Shown: positions 1 to 8,502, numbered from the stretch's first letter. The stretch: 64,000 nt of DNA from Candidatus Obscuribacter sp. (GCA_016712465.1 JADJQZ010000001.1:1054001-1118000), one strand, 5' to 3'. The notes: generated by a model from the letters alone, not told the origin. Translations and numbers: made by a program.

Positions 1-141
1 CCAAAAGCCCTGGTTACCAGCCCCATTCAAAAACGTGCTCTAACTGATCCAGAAAAGATTAGAAGTGCACCAATACCACAAAAGGTCGCTAATGGTGCCA
101 TGAAGAACCTGGATTGTCCTACTCAATTCGAGAGCAAGTGA
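1..141 (+). CDS. C-terminal end of a gene cut by the window edge
   Basis: Frame 1 is open from the first base to a TGA at 139-141, giving 46 residues that end in TQFESK. The fragment is basic and proline-containing (PKALVTSPIQKRALTDPEK at the start) with no recognisable motif. It stops only 6 bp before the ATG of the next gene at 148, so the two may be co-transcribed. It is too short to name; it could be a disordered tail of a larger protein. Confidence is limited because an open frame of this length is not rare by chance. Confidence 0.4.
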   Translation, partial: PKALVTSPIQKRALTDPEKIRSAPIPQKVANGAMKNLDCPTQFESK

Positions 142-147
142 TTGCTT

Positions 148-1698
148 ATGTCTGCAAACAACTTTTCTGTTGAACCTAATACTCGCGTGGAATCGAGCGA
201 GCAGAAATTTGGTAAAGTAGTCGATTCAGCAGGTCATCTGCGCACCGAAGCAAACGCCCTGCTCAAACAGGTAAAATCGGCAAATCACGTTGACAATCTG
301 AAGATTGTTGATGCTGACGGTTCACTGCTGTTCGACTTGCAGCCGCAAGAAAAGGATTTCGATACTACCAGCAAACTTCAATCAGATAAAGCGATTCAAG
401 ACATGAGCCAGACTCTAAGGGGAAGTGGCATGTCTGACATTGAATCGATCAAAGTTTCGAGAATCATTCATGAGCGATTCACGCACATTAAGGAAGGAGC
501 CAGTGGCCAATTTGCAGAAGCGCGATTGAAGGGCACTCCAGTCAGCCAAATGGAGAGAGTAAGAGAGAGCTTTGAAGCAATTCTCAAACCGGGACAAGAT
601 AACTTCGCTGGTTACAACATGCGACAGAAACAGAATGTCATCAGAGATCTCGCGTATAGATTAGCTGCACCAAACGACTTCGTAAACCAGGGCAACAAAG
701 GCACATGTGCCTTGCAAGCCCTTCAAAAGCAACAGCTCTTCGCCGGTGACCCGGCTAAAGTCATTGAAAATGCAGCTTCGGTACTGACAAAAGGCTACGC
801 TGATCTCCCTGGCGCCAACCTAGACGGTTCAAGCATGCGCGTTCATGTCATGAAAGACAGCCTCGTTCCAGACTCGGAATCTGCTCAAGACTATAACAAT
901 TTTGATCATGGTGGAGGCAAAGGCATGCGGGGGCTGGGCGGACAGGCGTTAGACGCTCTTTACGGACAGGCCCATGCCGACCATTTTTCAATCGACTCAG
1001 GCCTACCAACTTCCGCCGAGGGAATTGACAAAGCCCAGATAATCTACCTAACGGCCGGAGCCCAAGCTCCCCCTTTCGAAATTGCAATTTCAAAAGATAG
1101 TAAAGGAGAGGCGCTCCTAAATAGAACGGAGGACGGACATTTTGAACTATTAAGGCCATACCTTGTATTCCGCGATCTAGATTACGAGTGGCTAAACAAA
1201 GCATTTGGGGGCAAGGCCGGCGCGATTCTGGTACACGAAAGCAACGTAGAGCAAGAGCAACTTTCAACTGATTTGGACGAGAGTCCCCAGCATCTTGGTT
1301 TAAAACACCATACTTTCAAGAATGCGAAGGAGTTAATAGAGAAAGCTGCCCAGTGGGAGGAACAAACGGGCCAGCCAGTTATAGTACGGATGATCAATGC
1401 CTCGCTTATAGAAGGGCAGGGAGGCTTGCGAGGGGAGAGCCTGCATGTCATAACGGCAACGGCAGCAAAAAAAGGCTTAAGAATGGACAACCAGGGCCGT
1501 GCAATCTTTGACCGCGTAATACAAGATGGACAAATAGACTTACTTACCAACAACAAAAACTGGAGTATCGAAAATGAAGGAGAGGAATCCAGTTTCTTTA
1601 AAAAAGCTCAGGCAATTGTTGAAGATTTGATGACAACTGCCTACGAATCCTATTTGGACTTTAACACCCAGATTTATAAGCAGTCAGAGGTCCCATAA
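148..1698 (+). CDS. Putative papain-like Cys-His effector protein
   Basis: 516 residues from ATG 148; a TTG two codons upstream at 142 is possible but less likely. No signal peptide. The N-terminal 150 residues look helical and polar. A block around residues 150-200 reads VIRDLAYRLAAPNDFVNQGNKGTCALQAL: a Q-G-N-x-G-x-C motif like the Cys loop of papain-fold enzymes. A later ESLHVITATAA segment (about residue 430) could supply the His. The same architecture (VNQQGWGSCWLQ, then NHVATLAL) recurs in the large protein at 41916-44357, which supports a shared fold. Glycine-rich GGGKGMRGLGGQALDALYG lies between the two motifs. Function is unproven; a secreted or toxin-like peptidase/amidase is inference. 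Confidence 0.6.
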   Translation: MSANNFSVEPNTRVESSEQKFGKVVDSAGHLRTEANALLKQVKSANHVDNLKIVDADGSLLFDLQPQEKDFDTTSKLQSDKAIQDMSQTLRGSGMSDIESIKVSRIIHERFTHIKEGASGQFAEARLKGTPVSQMERVRESFEAILKPGQDNFAGYNMRQKQNVIRDLAYRLAAPNDFVNQGNKGTCALQALQKQQLFAGDPAKVIENAASVLTKGYADLPGANLDGSSMRVHVMKDSLVPDSESAQDYNNFDHGGGKGMRGLGGQALDALYGQAHADHFSIDSGLPTSAEGIDKAQIIYLTAGAQAPPFEIAISKDSKGEALLNRTEDGHFELLRPYLVFRDLDYEWLNKAFGGKAGAILVHESNVEQEQLSTDLDESPQHLGLKHHTFKNAKELIEKAAQWEEQTGQPVIVRMINASLIEGQGGLRGESLHVITATAAKKGLRMDNQGRAIFDRVIQDGQIDLLTNNKNWSIENEGEESSFFKKAQAIVEDLMTTAYESYLDFNTQIYKQSEVP

Positions 1699-1874
1699 AT
1701 GCATGATTTTAGAAATCGAACAAGCGCATAGCTTTCTGATGAGAGATTCGAGATGGCTGCGGTGCCGGGTGGAGATATTTGAATCAGCATTGAATTTGGC
1801 TCTGATAGATCTGAGTCAAACACCTAGCAGTTGTCCAATGACAGATCGATGATTGACACTTTGAGGGCATTCTC

Positions 1875-2062
1875 ATGAATTCATGTGACAAAACTAAGGG
1901 CACCTTCAGCAATGATTGCTTGCGCTACGGTTGCGCCCTCGCTGTCTGCTTGTTGGTATTTTTAAACGGCTATCCTTATGGCATCGGCAGTATTGAGAGA
2001 AACTGCCGTGAGGCTTATGACTACATGAGGGTAGAACCGTCCGACATTCTGGGTATCCTTTG
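1875..2062 (+). pseudogene. 5' part of membrane-protein gene split by the IS256/intron insertion
   Basis: Starts at ATG 1875 with a GAGGG ribosome binding site 7 bp upstream. It encodes a short polar stretch, a hydrophobic segment CALAVCLLVFLNGYP, then NCREAYDYMRVEPSDILGIL. The frame hits a stop one base into the inserted element. Joining base 2062 to base 5553, that is removing the insertion plus one copy of the 39-bp flanking repeat, restores one open frame of 206 codons that ends at 5985. It is therefore read as the front of an interrupted gene. No homologue is recognised. Confidence 0.6.
2024..2062 (+). repeat. 39-bp direct repeat, left copy
   Basis: Identical over 39 bp to 5514-5552. 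It begins CATGAGGGTAGAACC and ends GGTATCCTTTG. It lies directly outside the left inverted repeat of the IS256-family element. IS256 elements normally duplicate 8-9 bp of target, so this length is anomalous. Confidence 0.85.
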
Positions 2063-2084
2063 AGTCTGTAAAATGAATTGTGTC

Positions 2085-4067
2085 GTGCGCCGCGAAAGTC
2101 GTGATGAGGGGGAGGTGGTTAGACACTGAAACCTTGTTAGTAACCCGGTGAGTCAACCTCACCTGGCAAAGCGAAGCCAGCAGCCAGAAGCGAGTCTTGC
2201 GCAACTAGGGTGACCGAAGTTGTGAAGCGTAGACAGCGCGTAAGTAGGCCTTGCCATCGAGCCACGAAATTTATTCTGTCGCAGGAGCCGACGCTTTGAC
2301 ACAGGCGGAAGGCAGCATCAGCAAACGAGAAAGGCTAGTGAAACTGGTCCTGCCGTGGTCTAAGAACAAGGCATGCTTGCACCAGGGTTACCACGGAACG
2401 CGGGAGACGCTGCGGTTTCCGCACCCAGGATTAGCCGGGCTTCCAAGGGCAGAAGCTTAATCGACATTGCCTGTCGAAGTATATCGACGAATTGACCGAA
2501 CTGATTCCTGACAAGTGCGGTACTGGAAACGACCGAAAAGGAAAGGAACCAAGATGAGCCGTAGCGAGTCGGAGCGCCTGAATAGTACCGTTGAAGGAGG
2601 GAAACCAGACCCTGCGGGAGCCTCTGGAGGGAAGGCGGGCGTCAAGAGTAGGAATCGAGGAAGGGAAAGACAATGGAGACATCGAGTTCCAATGACGTCT
2701 CAACGAGACTTCATCGAGTAGCAACACTGGCAAGAGAAGCTCCAAATATGGTGCTCACAACGCTTGCCCACAACATCGACATGTCCTTCATGAGGGAGGC
2801 ATATAGGTACACCAATAAAGGCGGAGCTGTAGGGATTGATGGACAGACAGCGTCGGAATTCGATAGCTGTATGGATGACAATCTCAGAGAATTGCTAGGA
2901 CAATTCAAGTCCGGCAAGTATCGAGCTCCTGCAGTTAAACGAGTGTACATCCCTAAAGCGGGCGGAGAACAGCTTCGTCCGATCGGGATACCAACCCTAA
3001 AGGACAAGGTGCTGCAAAGAGCTGTAAGCCTGATCCTGGAGGCGATATACGAGCAAGACTTTTTTGATCGCTCGTATGGATTCAGGCGTGGACGATCCGC
3101 CCACATGGCTTTAGACACGCTCTGGCATGACGTAATGTCGATGGGTGGAGCCAGCATAATTGAACTGGATATCCGAGATTTCTTCGGGACTCTAGATCAT
3201 AAGCATCTTAGAGCTTTTCTTGACAGAAGGGTGCGAGACGGAGTGATTCGCAAAGCCATAGATAAGTGGCTGTGCGCAGGGGTGATGGAGGAAGGATCGA
3301 TCAGTCGATCCGAATCCGGGACTCCTCAGGGCGGAGTGATATCACCAATACTGGCAAATATATTTCTCCACGAAGTGCTGGACACCTGGTTTTTCGAAGT
3401 AGTAAAGCCAAGACTCCGAGGCAAGGCGACACTTGTGCGCTTTGCTGACGACGCTGTCTGCATCTTCGAGAGCAGGGAGGACGCTAGGAAAGTACTAGAA
3501 GTTCTTCCTAAACGCTTTGCCAAGTATGGACTGTCGCTCCATCCAGAGAAGACAAGGTTGGTAAACTTCTACAAACCTGCCGGAAAAACGAACGTAGAGA
3601 GCTTCGATTTCCTTGGTTTTACCCACTACTGGGGTAAATCTCGGCAAGGAAAATGGATCGTCTACAGGAAAACTGCAAGAGACCGCCTTCGACGAAGCAT
3701 ACGTTCGCTCAAGGACTGGTGCCGGCAGAACCGCCACATGTCTTTGAGAGACCAGCACAAGCAAATTGCGCTGAAACTCAGCGGACACTATGGATACTTC
3801 GGAATAACCGGCAACATGCGCTCCTTGAGTCTCCTTCACCACGAAACTAAGAAGGTCTGGCATAAATGGCTGAGTCGTAGATCTGAAAAGGCGGCAATAC
3901 CATGGGATAGATTCCTGAAAATTCTAAGGGTCTATCCCCTGCCCAAACCTCGAATAGTCCACTCCGCCTGGGCAGCAAGTCCTACTACCTGAGGAGCCGG
4001 ATGCGGGAATTCCGCATGTCCGGATCTGCGGGGGAGCTGGCAGGGCAACCTGCCAGCTTATCCCGAC
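2085..4067 (+). mobile_element. Group II intron (ribozyme plus reverse transcriptase)
   Basis: The 5' end reads GTGCGCCGCGAAAGTCG, matching the GUGCG start of bacterial group II introns. Bases 2085-2672 are non-coding domains I-IV sequence with many short helices. The maturase gene (2673-3992) is in domain IV. Downstream, GAGCCGGATGCGGGAA followed by TTCCGCATGTCCGGATC (3992-4026) forms the characteristic domain V hairpin. A domain VI hairpin (GAGCTGGCAGG / CCTGCCAGCTT with a bulged A) ends at TCCCGAC. Removing 2085-4067 joins ATTGTGTC to AAAAGG, which looks like a normal IS256 left end. The intron lies in the same orientation as the transposase, so splicing would restore its leader. Confidence 0.85.
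2673..3992 (+). CDS. ltrA: Group II intron reverse transcriptase/maturase
   Basis: 439 residues, with a purine-rich GAAGGGAAAG binding site just ahead of ATG 2673. Reverse-transcriptase blocks are in order: RPIGIPTLKDKVLQRAV (about 110), YGFRRGRSAH (about 137), SGTPQGGVISPILANIFLHEVLD (about 215-237) and the catalytic FADDAV (about 256, in place of the usual YADD). A thumb/X maturase region follows (KLSGHYGYFGITGN, about 370). No C-terminal HNH endonuclease is present, so mobility would use an endonuclease-independent route. The protein makes cDNA for retrohoming and helps the intron splice. No frameshift is seen; the element looks intact. Confidence 0.93.
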   Translation: METSSSNDVSTRLHRVATLAREAPNMVLTTLAHNIDMSFMREAYRYTNKGGAVGIDGQTASEFDSCMDDNLRELLGQFKSGKYRAPAVKRVYIPKAGGEQLRPIGIPTLKDKVLQRAVSLILEAIYEQDFFDRSYGFRRGRSAHMALDTLWHDVMSMGGASIIELDIRDFFGTLDHKHLRAFLDRRVRDGVIRKAIDKWLCAGVMEEGSISRSESGTPQGGVISPILANIFLHEVLDTWFFEVVKPRLRGKATLVRFADDAVCIFESREDARKVLEVLPKRFAKYGLSLHPEKTRLVNFYKPAGKTNVESFDFLGFTHYWGKSRQGKWIVYRKTARDRLRRSIRSLKDWCRQNRHMSLRDQHKQIALKLSGHYGYFGITGNMRSLSLLHHETKKVWHKWLSRRSEKAAIPWDRFLKILRVYPLPKPRIVHSAWAASPTT

Positions 4068-4103
4068 AAAAGGTCGGGTCAATGACAACCACTAGAAAGG
4101 CGA

Positions 4104-5339
4104 ATGACCATGACGACAAAAACAACTACAGACATGCTGGATGCTTTCATTAAGGACCATCTGGCGCAAGGAAAGCACCCGAAAGAGTTACTTGCAAAAG
4201 ACGGTTTGCTGGGGCAACTGACCAAGGCACTGGTAGAGCGCTGCTTGGAGGCTGAGATGGACGATCATCTCGGCTACGAGAAGAATGAGCGCACCGGCAG
4301 GGGTGGCGAAAATCGCCGCAATGGCTACACGAAGAAGACCGTAATAACGGACCAAGGAGACGTTACTCTTGGTGTTCCCAGAGACCGCAACGGGGACTTC
4401 GAACCGCAGATAGTGCAGAAACGGCAGACCAGGCTTGAGGGTTTTGACGACAAGGTCTTGGCGCTTTACGCAAGAGGAATGACTGTCCGCGATATACAGA
4501 GCCAACTCAAGGACATCTACGGCACTGAAGTCTCGCCGACATTGATCTCGAATGTGACGGACGCTGTCATGGATGAGGCCAGAGCCTGGCAAACTCGGCC
4601 ACTAGAAAATGTCTATCCGATTGTGTTCTTCGATGCCCTGGTCGTGAAGGTCAGAGAGAACCAGCGAGTGATTAACAAGTCCGTGTACTTGGCTCTAGCA
4701 GTCAATACCAGCGGACAAAAGGAACTTCTCGGAATCTGGATTTCGCAGAACGAGGGAGCGAAATTTTGGCTGGGAATACTGACGGAGCTGAAGACGCGTG
4801 GTGTGCAGGATATCTTCATAGCTTGCGTCGACGGTCTGACCGGCATGGATGAGGCTATTCAGACCGCCTTTCCCAAGACCTGGGTGCAACTTTGCATAGT
4901 GCACATGGTCAGAAATTCACTCAAGTTCGTCTCCTACAAACATCGCAAGGAAATGGCCGGTGATTTGAAAGCAATCTACCGTGCGGTGACGGAGGATGAG
5001 GCGGCGAGCGCCCTGGAGGCACTGGCAGAGAAGTGGGATGGACGCTATCCCACTGTGAGCAAGTCGTGGAGAACGCATTGGGCGAAGATCATTCCCATGT
5101 TTGCCTTCCCTGACGACATCAGGAAAGTCATTTACACCACAAATGCAGTAGAGTCGGTCAACATGACTCTGCGCAAAGCCAGTCGCAATCACCGTATATT
5201 CCCAAACGACGAAGCGGTGATCAAAGTCATGTATCTTGCGGGTCAGCTGATTTCGCGCAAATGGACCATGCCGCTGCGCGATTGGGGTGCTGCGATGAAC
5301 CAGTTCTCTATCCTGTTTGAAGGGAGAGTACCATCATGA
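4104..5339 (+). CDS. IS256-family transposase (DDE, MULE-type)
   Basis: 411 residues, the usual family length. The N-terminal region has the Lys/Arg-rich LGYEKNERTGRGGENRRNGY stretch typical of IS256 enzymes. Catalytic acidic residues are visible in FFDALVVK (Asp about 177), IACVDGLTGM (Asp about 242) and TTNAVESVN (Glu about 349). CIVHMVRNSLKFV lies between the second Asp and the Glu, as expected. The frame is complete with no premature stop, so the enzyme may be active. Translation may depend on splicing of the upstream intron from the leader. A 9-bp perfect hairpin follows the stop. Confidence 0.95.
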   Translation: MTMTTKTTTDMLDAFIKDHLAQGKHPKELLAKDGLLGQLTKALVERCLEAEMDDHLGYEKNERTGRGGENRRNGYTKKTVITDQGDVTLGVPRDRNGDFEPQIVQKRQTRLEGFDDKVLALYARGMTVRDIQSQLKDIYGTEVSPTLISNVTDAVMDEARAWQTRPLENVYPIVFFDALVVKVRENQRVINKSVYLALAVNTSGQKELLGIWISQNEGAKFWLGILTELKTRGVQDIFIACVDGLTGMDEAIQTAFPKTWVQLCIVHMVRNSLKFVSYKHRKEMAGDLKAIYRAVTEDEAASALEALAEKWDGRYPTVSKSWRTHWAKIIPMFAFPDDIRKVIYTTNAVESVNMTLRKASRNHRIFPNDEAVIKVMYLAGQLISRKWTMPLRDWGAAMNQFSILFEGRVPS

Positions 5340-5357
5340 GAGAAAAGAGCGACGATT

Positions 5358-5380
5358 CCGCCGGCTTGCCGAGCCGGCGG
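5358..5380 (+). terminator. Hairpin after transposase gene
   Basis: CCGCCGGCT and AGCCGGCGG form a perfect 9-bp stem with a 5-base loop, 18 bp after the transposase stop. There is no T-run, so it is a possible terminator or transcription-insulating structure inside the IS. Confidence 0.45.
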
Positions 5381-5513
5381 CTTCCGGACACTCTACCCCC
5401 AGCGCTTCGCGCTGGAGGTAATCGTGCCGGTTCACATCGAACGACAAAGACCTGTAACATCAGTTATGAGTGACCAATAAACCTAATGACACAGTTTGAT
5501 TGACAGATCCCTC

Positions 5514-5552
5514 CATGAGGGTAGAACCGTCCGACATTCTGGGTATCCTTTG
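5514..5552 (+). repeat. 39-bp direct repeat, right copy
   Basis: Identical to 2024-2062 and placed just outside the right inverted repeat of the IS256 element. It continues in frame into the 3' part of the interrupted gene. Confidence 0.85.
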
Positions 5553-5985
5553 TCCATTCGCGGTCGAAGGCTCTTCGTCTAGCGCAGCTCGGTCGCGCAG
5601 AAACAGTAACCTGAGCCTGCAAATCACGGAAACCCTGCCTACAGAAGGGCAGGCCCTGTCTCTCCGAGTACCACGGCCGGAAACGGAACCCCCACTGGTA
5701 AGGACCTATTCCGAATGCGTACATTTTACGCCCCTCTTTCCATTCCCTGACACCCTGTGCAATTGTTTGGACTGGGGATTTAGCTTCCTGTCAGCCCTCT
5801 TTCTCTGTAGGGCGCTCGTAGGCTTTTGCAAGAATGATGTGGCAGCAATCAAAAATCTAACCATCGCCGCCTCGCTCTTTTGCCTGCCTGTTCTCTGGCT
5901 CTTTTGCCTGCCTATAATCTGGGAAGCAATAGTCTCGCGCCAGCGCAAAAGCAGTGTTCATAAAGACAAAGCAGCGACACCATAG
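5514..5985 (+). pseudogene. 3' part of interrupted membrane-protein gene
   Basis: Open frame beginning inside the right 39-bp repeat (MRVEPSDILGILCPFAVEG) and ending at TAG 5983-5985. It contains a polar Ser/Arg stretch, then two hydrophobic segments (CNCLDWGFSFLSALFLCRALVGF; ASLFCLPVLWLFCLPIIWEAI) and a basic tail. It is in the same frame as 1875-2062, so the intact protein would be about 206 residues with three membrane segments. It ends 10 bp from the convergent gene at 5996. No family is recognised. The C-terminal piece could still be translated from the ATG in the repeat. Confidence 0.55.
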
Positions 5986-5995
5986 AGTAATCTCT

Positions 5996-7201
5996 TCAGT
6001 TGGTCACAATAATTCTAGCTATGACCGAACCTCTGTGGAAAAGAGAATAATACTCTTTCATTTTTTTCTCATACTGCTCCCTGAACTGAACATCAGAATC
6101 CAAAGTGAATCCAGAGAATCCACGGCTGGTGATATTTTCCTTCACTCTGTCATAGGAAGTGAGATCGTTAAAGCCTAAGACAAGTTTGCCAGCGCTGGTT
6201 GGTTTGTACTTGTAGAGCGATGTACCGATATTGAAACTTCCCCTGTCAGTAATAATGTTTTCCATTGGCGCAACACGACCAATTAGATTAAAAGTCTGTC
6301 CAGAACGCTCTTTCTTGATAGAACGCCAGGTGTTATCTTCCCACTCGCCATCAGCCGTGTTTTTTGGCGCCACACTAGTTCCAAAATTCCACCCCCAGTT
6401 TCCGTCCGCCCTGAAATCCAGCCAGACGGTCTGACCCGGTGCCACCGTCACCCCGGTATCTGTCCATTCCGCCCTGGTGGCCGGCACTTCCACTACGGTG
6501 TGGTCCAGAATGTTACTGCCGGAAGCTTGGATCTCGGCATATATCTGCGGACGATACCAGGGCTCGGCGGCTTCCTTCTCGGCCAAGATGGGACTGGCGA
6601 AAGATGTTGCTGGTGATTGCTGCGCGGCATTCGCCGGTAAGTTGCCATCACCAGGTCCGCGAGTCAGTCCCTGCGGAAACTCAGCACAACGTTTGACCTT
6701 CACTTTCAGTACTACCGGAGTACCCAGAGCTGGTACCGTCGCTAGAAATGGCACTGCCTTCAAGTCTATGAGTGGATTTACCTTGTATGTGGTGTGAGCG
6801 GCAATTTCATAAAAACGATTGGTTAAATCAATTGGTGGCGCTATCGGTTTATTCGGCCCTATCACTGTGCACTTGCTGGCATCCATGAAATCTACTGCAT
6901 CTATGAACAGATCGCAACCCGAGTTCTTATAACCGGCTTCGGGCACCATCTTCAACATATTGGTGAAGCCATGACCGTTGAATGCAGCGGTTCTCTTCTC
7001 TACTGCACTGAGGCAGCTGTTGAAGTCGGTCTGGGTAGATGCAGATTGCGCACACTGAAAGGAAATGAACCAGATGGCGCCGTAAGCGAGCCCGAGAGAT
7101 ATCAGATTAATAAGGGGGAAAGCGCCGAGAACAAACAGAATGATCATGGTCAGCGGCATCTCGGCAGCACTGCCGATGGATTGCCTCGAATTTCTGCTCA
7201 T
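5996..7201 (-). CDS. TadE-like pseudopilin fused to a PA-IL/LecA-like sugar-binding domain
   Basis: 401 residues from ATG 7201, preceded by GGAGG and AAGG; a TTG at 7222 would add 7 residues. The N-terminus (AAEMPLTMIILFVLGAFPLINLISLGLAYGA) is a TadE-type membrane helix, close in layout to the TadE protein at 62505-63068 (both also share RCAEFPQGLT / QYCENPQGLT). After a linker, residues about 235-370 (EWTDTGVTVAPGQTVWLDF, DGNWGWNFG, LIGRV, FNIGTSL, AGKLVLGFND) match the pattern of LecA/PA-I-like beta-sandwich lectins. It may display a carbohydrate-binding head on a pilus or secretion apparatus. The TadE part is well supported; the lectin part is pattern-based. Confidence 0.7.
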   Translation of the reverse strand: MSRNSRQSIGSAAEMPLTMIILFVLGAFPLINLISLGLAYGAIWFISFQCAQSASTQTDFNSCLSAVEKRTAAFNGHGFTNMLKMVPEAGYKNSGCDLFIDAVDFMDASKCTVIGPNKPIAPPIDLTNRFYEIAAHTTYKVNPLIDLKAVPFLATVPALGTPVVLKVKVKRCAEFPQGLTRGPGDGNLPANAAQQSPATSFASPILAEKEAAEPWYRPQIYAEIQASGSNILDHTVVEVPATRAEWTDTGVTVAPGQTVWLDFRADGNWGWNFGTSVAPKNTADGEWEDNTWRSIKKERSGQTFNLIGRVAPMENIITDRGSFNIGTSLYKYKPTSAGKLVLGFNDLTSYDRVKENITSRGFSGFTLDSDVQFREQYEKKMKEYYSLFHRGSVIARIIVTN

Positions 7202-7613
7202 TGCCCTTCCAACCTCCGTCAATCAGCCCGGTTTAAAGCTTGGCAATTTTGATCTGGTCGCATCCGCTGATTGCGCGGGAGGAACCGTTTAGATCCTAAA
7301 CTTTGAGTATTATTCCCTTCCGTCGTTATTCCTAAACCTTTGCATGGTTTTATATAGCGGTTGGTGGATTTTGGTGGCTCATTATATTTGGTGGTGCGTT
7401 TTGTATTGGTAGTGAAAGGTTCTGAGCCGGCTGTCCAGCATTGGTTTGGTTCGCATTCTTTCCAGGGATGAAGATGACGAAGTTGGGAATGGAAGTTTGC
7501 TGTTTTGAGTGCTTCTTTGATAGCACCTTTGCAGAAGTTGGACTTGTGTCTAGCAGGTTCTCCTGAGAGTGTGGATGGCGAGAACCGCTCTAGAAGATTG
7601 AAACCTATACTTG
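7202..7613. other. Intergenic stretch without a clear gene
   Basis: About 410 bp between the start of the TadE-lectin gene and the end of the TauE copy. It contains TGGTGG-rich short repeats around 7360-7400. Open frames on both strands here lack ribosome binding sites and coding-like composition. It presumably holds the promoter of the TadE-lectin gene. Confidence 0.4.
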
Positions 7614-8357
7614 CTAAACCAGTCCCAGACAAAGGGCAATGGCTGTTGCCAGAAGCAGTACGGCTGCCGCCAGTTCGATTTTCTTCACGGTAACGGATAC
7701 CTTCTTCAAAAGCCGGCTGCCCACGATCGAGCCGACCATGGCTAGAACAATCGTTGTCACCAAAAGCGGTGTCTGATCTTGAAGGAGGCTTTTGTTCTTA
7801 CAAATTTGTTCGCTGTATACGGTCAGCCGGCTCAGATCCACAAGAAAGCCGATGGCGGCGCCGGTGCCGATCAATTCTTCCTTACTGAGACCGGCCTTGA
7901 GGAGAAACATGGTGCGGAAGGCGCCCTGGTGTCCCGAGAGTCCGCCGAAAAAGCCGCTCAGGAGTCCTCCCAGAGGCATGTACTTGGGTGGCAGGAGCCA
8001 TTTCTCTGACAGTTTGGATAGATCCAGCATGGCAAAGAAAGCCATGAGCAGACCTATGACCAGCTTGATTGGGGTTATGGTGCAGGTTTTGTCTTGGATG
8101 GTGAAACTGGCCAGGGCCGGCAGGTTCAAGGTCTGGTTCAGGAGGGCGGCTCCTGCCAGTGCGCTCAATAGGGCCGGTAGACCAAAGCGAAGCAGTACCG
8201 TCTTATTGGCGTGTTTGCCCACCAGTGTTAGTTTAAATATGTTATTGGCGAAGTGTACCAGTGCCGTAGCGGCGATGGCTAGTTGCACGGGCAAAACTAA
8301 GACCAGCGCCGGGAGAAGGATGGTACCGAGCCCGAAGCCCGTAAAGAAAGTCAACAT
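7614..8357 (-). CDS. TauE/SafE permease, duplicate copy lacking its native N-terminus
   Basis: 247 residues if started at ATG 8357 (MLTFFTGFGLGTILLP). The frame is open back to a GTG at 8549, but that upstream part is derived from a 119-bp repeat and has no ribosome binding site. Sequence is almost identical to 12188-12985 from the point AAAGTCAACA onwards, so this is a copy that lost its first membrane segment (about 18 residues). The family (sulfite exporter TauE/SafE, formerly DUF81) moves organosulfur compounds or other anions across the inner membrane. Motifs GHQGAFRTMFLLKAGLSKEELIGTGA and about seven membrane helices remain. It may be a pseudogene or expressed from the repeat. Confidence 0.7.
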   Translation of the reverse strand: MLTFFTGFGLGTILLPALVLVLPVQLAIAATALVHFANNIFKLTLVGKHANKTVLLRFGLPALLSALAGAALLNQTLNLPALASFTIQDKTCTITPIKLVIGLLMAFFAMLDLSKLSEKWLLPPKYMPLGGLLSGFFGGLSGHQGAFRTMFLLKAGLSKEELIGTGAAIGFLVDLSRLTVYSEQICKNKSLLQDQTPLLVTTIVLAMVGSIVGSRLLKKVSVTVKKIELAAAVLLLATAIALCLGLV

Positions 8358-8476
8358 AGGACCATTGGCCTGTAGTACCTGGAAGTTGCTGAGACAGTCG
8401 CCATGGTGGTAACGGAGTTCGGCGCCAGGGGCTTGTCTTGGGGGATTTAAGAAAAACAGGAGTTTTTCTAAAATCA
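8358..8476. repeat. 119-bp dispersed repeat, copy A
   Basis: Begins AGGACCATTGGCCTG and ends TTTTTCTAAAATCA. It aligns with 8503-8621 over the same 119 bp, with scattered mismatches. The end carries a small AGAAAAAC/GTTTTTCT-type hairpin. Its junction coincides with the truncation point of the TauE copy. Confidence 0.7.
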
Positions 8477-8502
8477 GATAGCCAGCCATCTTATAGGTCG
8501 CC

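Larger units (their letters stand above)
2063..5513 (+). mobile_element. IS256-family insertion sequence carrying a group II intron
   Basis: The left end carries CTGTAAAATGAATTGTGTC (2066-2084). The right end carries GACACAGTTTGATTGACAG (5489-5507), an imperfect inverted partner (about 14 of 19 paired positions). Between them are the transposase gene (4104-5339) and, inserted right at the inner edge of the left inverted repeat, a complete group II intron (2085-4067). Exact tips are uncertain by 1-3 bp because the outermost bases of the two ends do not match. A 39-bp direct repeat lies outside both ends. The whole unit interrupts a small membrane-protein gene. Confidence 0.8.

Noticed and set aside
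2251..2460. Small frames in the intron's 5' part
   Set aside because: They lie in ribozyme domain sequence, which is structured RNA and not coding.
7219..7632. Frames in the 7.2-7.6 kb gap
   Set aside because: No ribosome binding site, biased composition from TGGTGG repeats, and overlap with the TauE copy.
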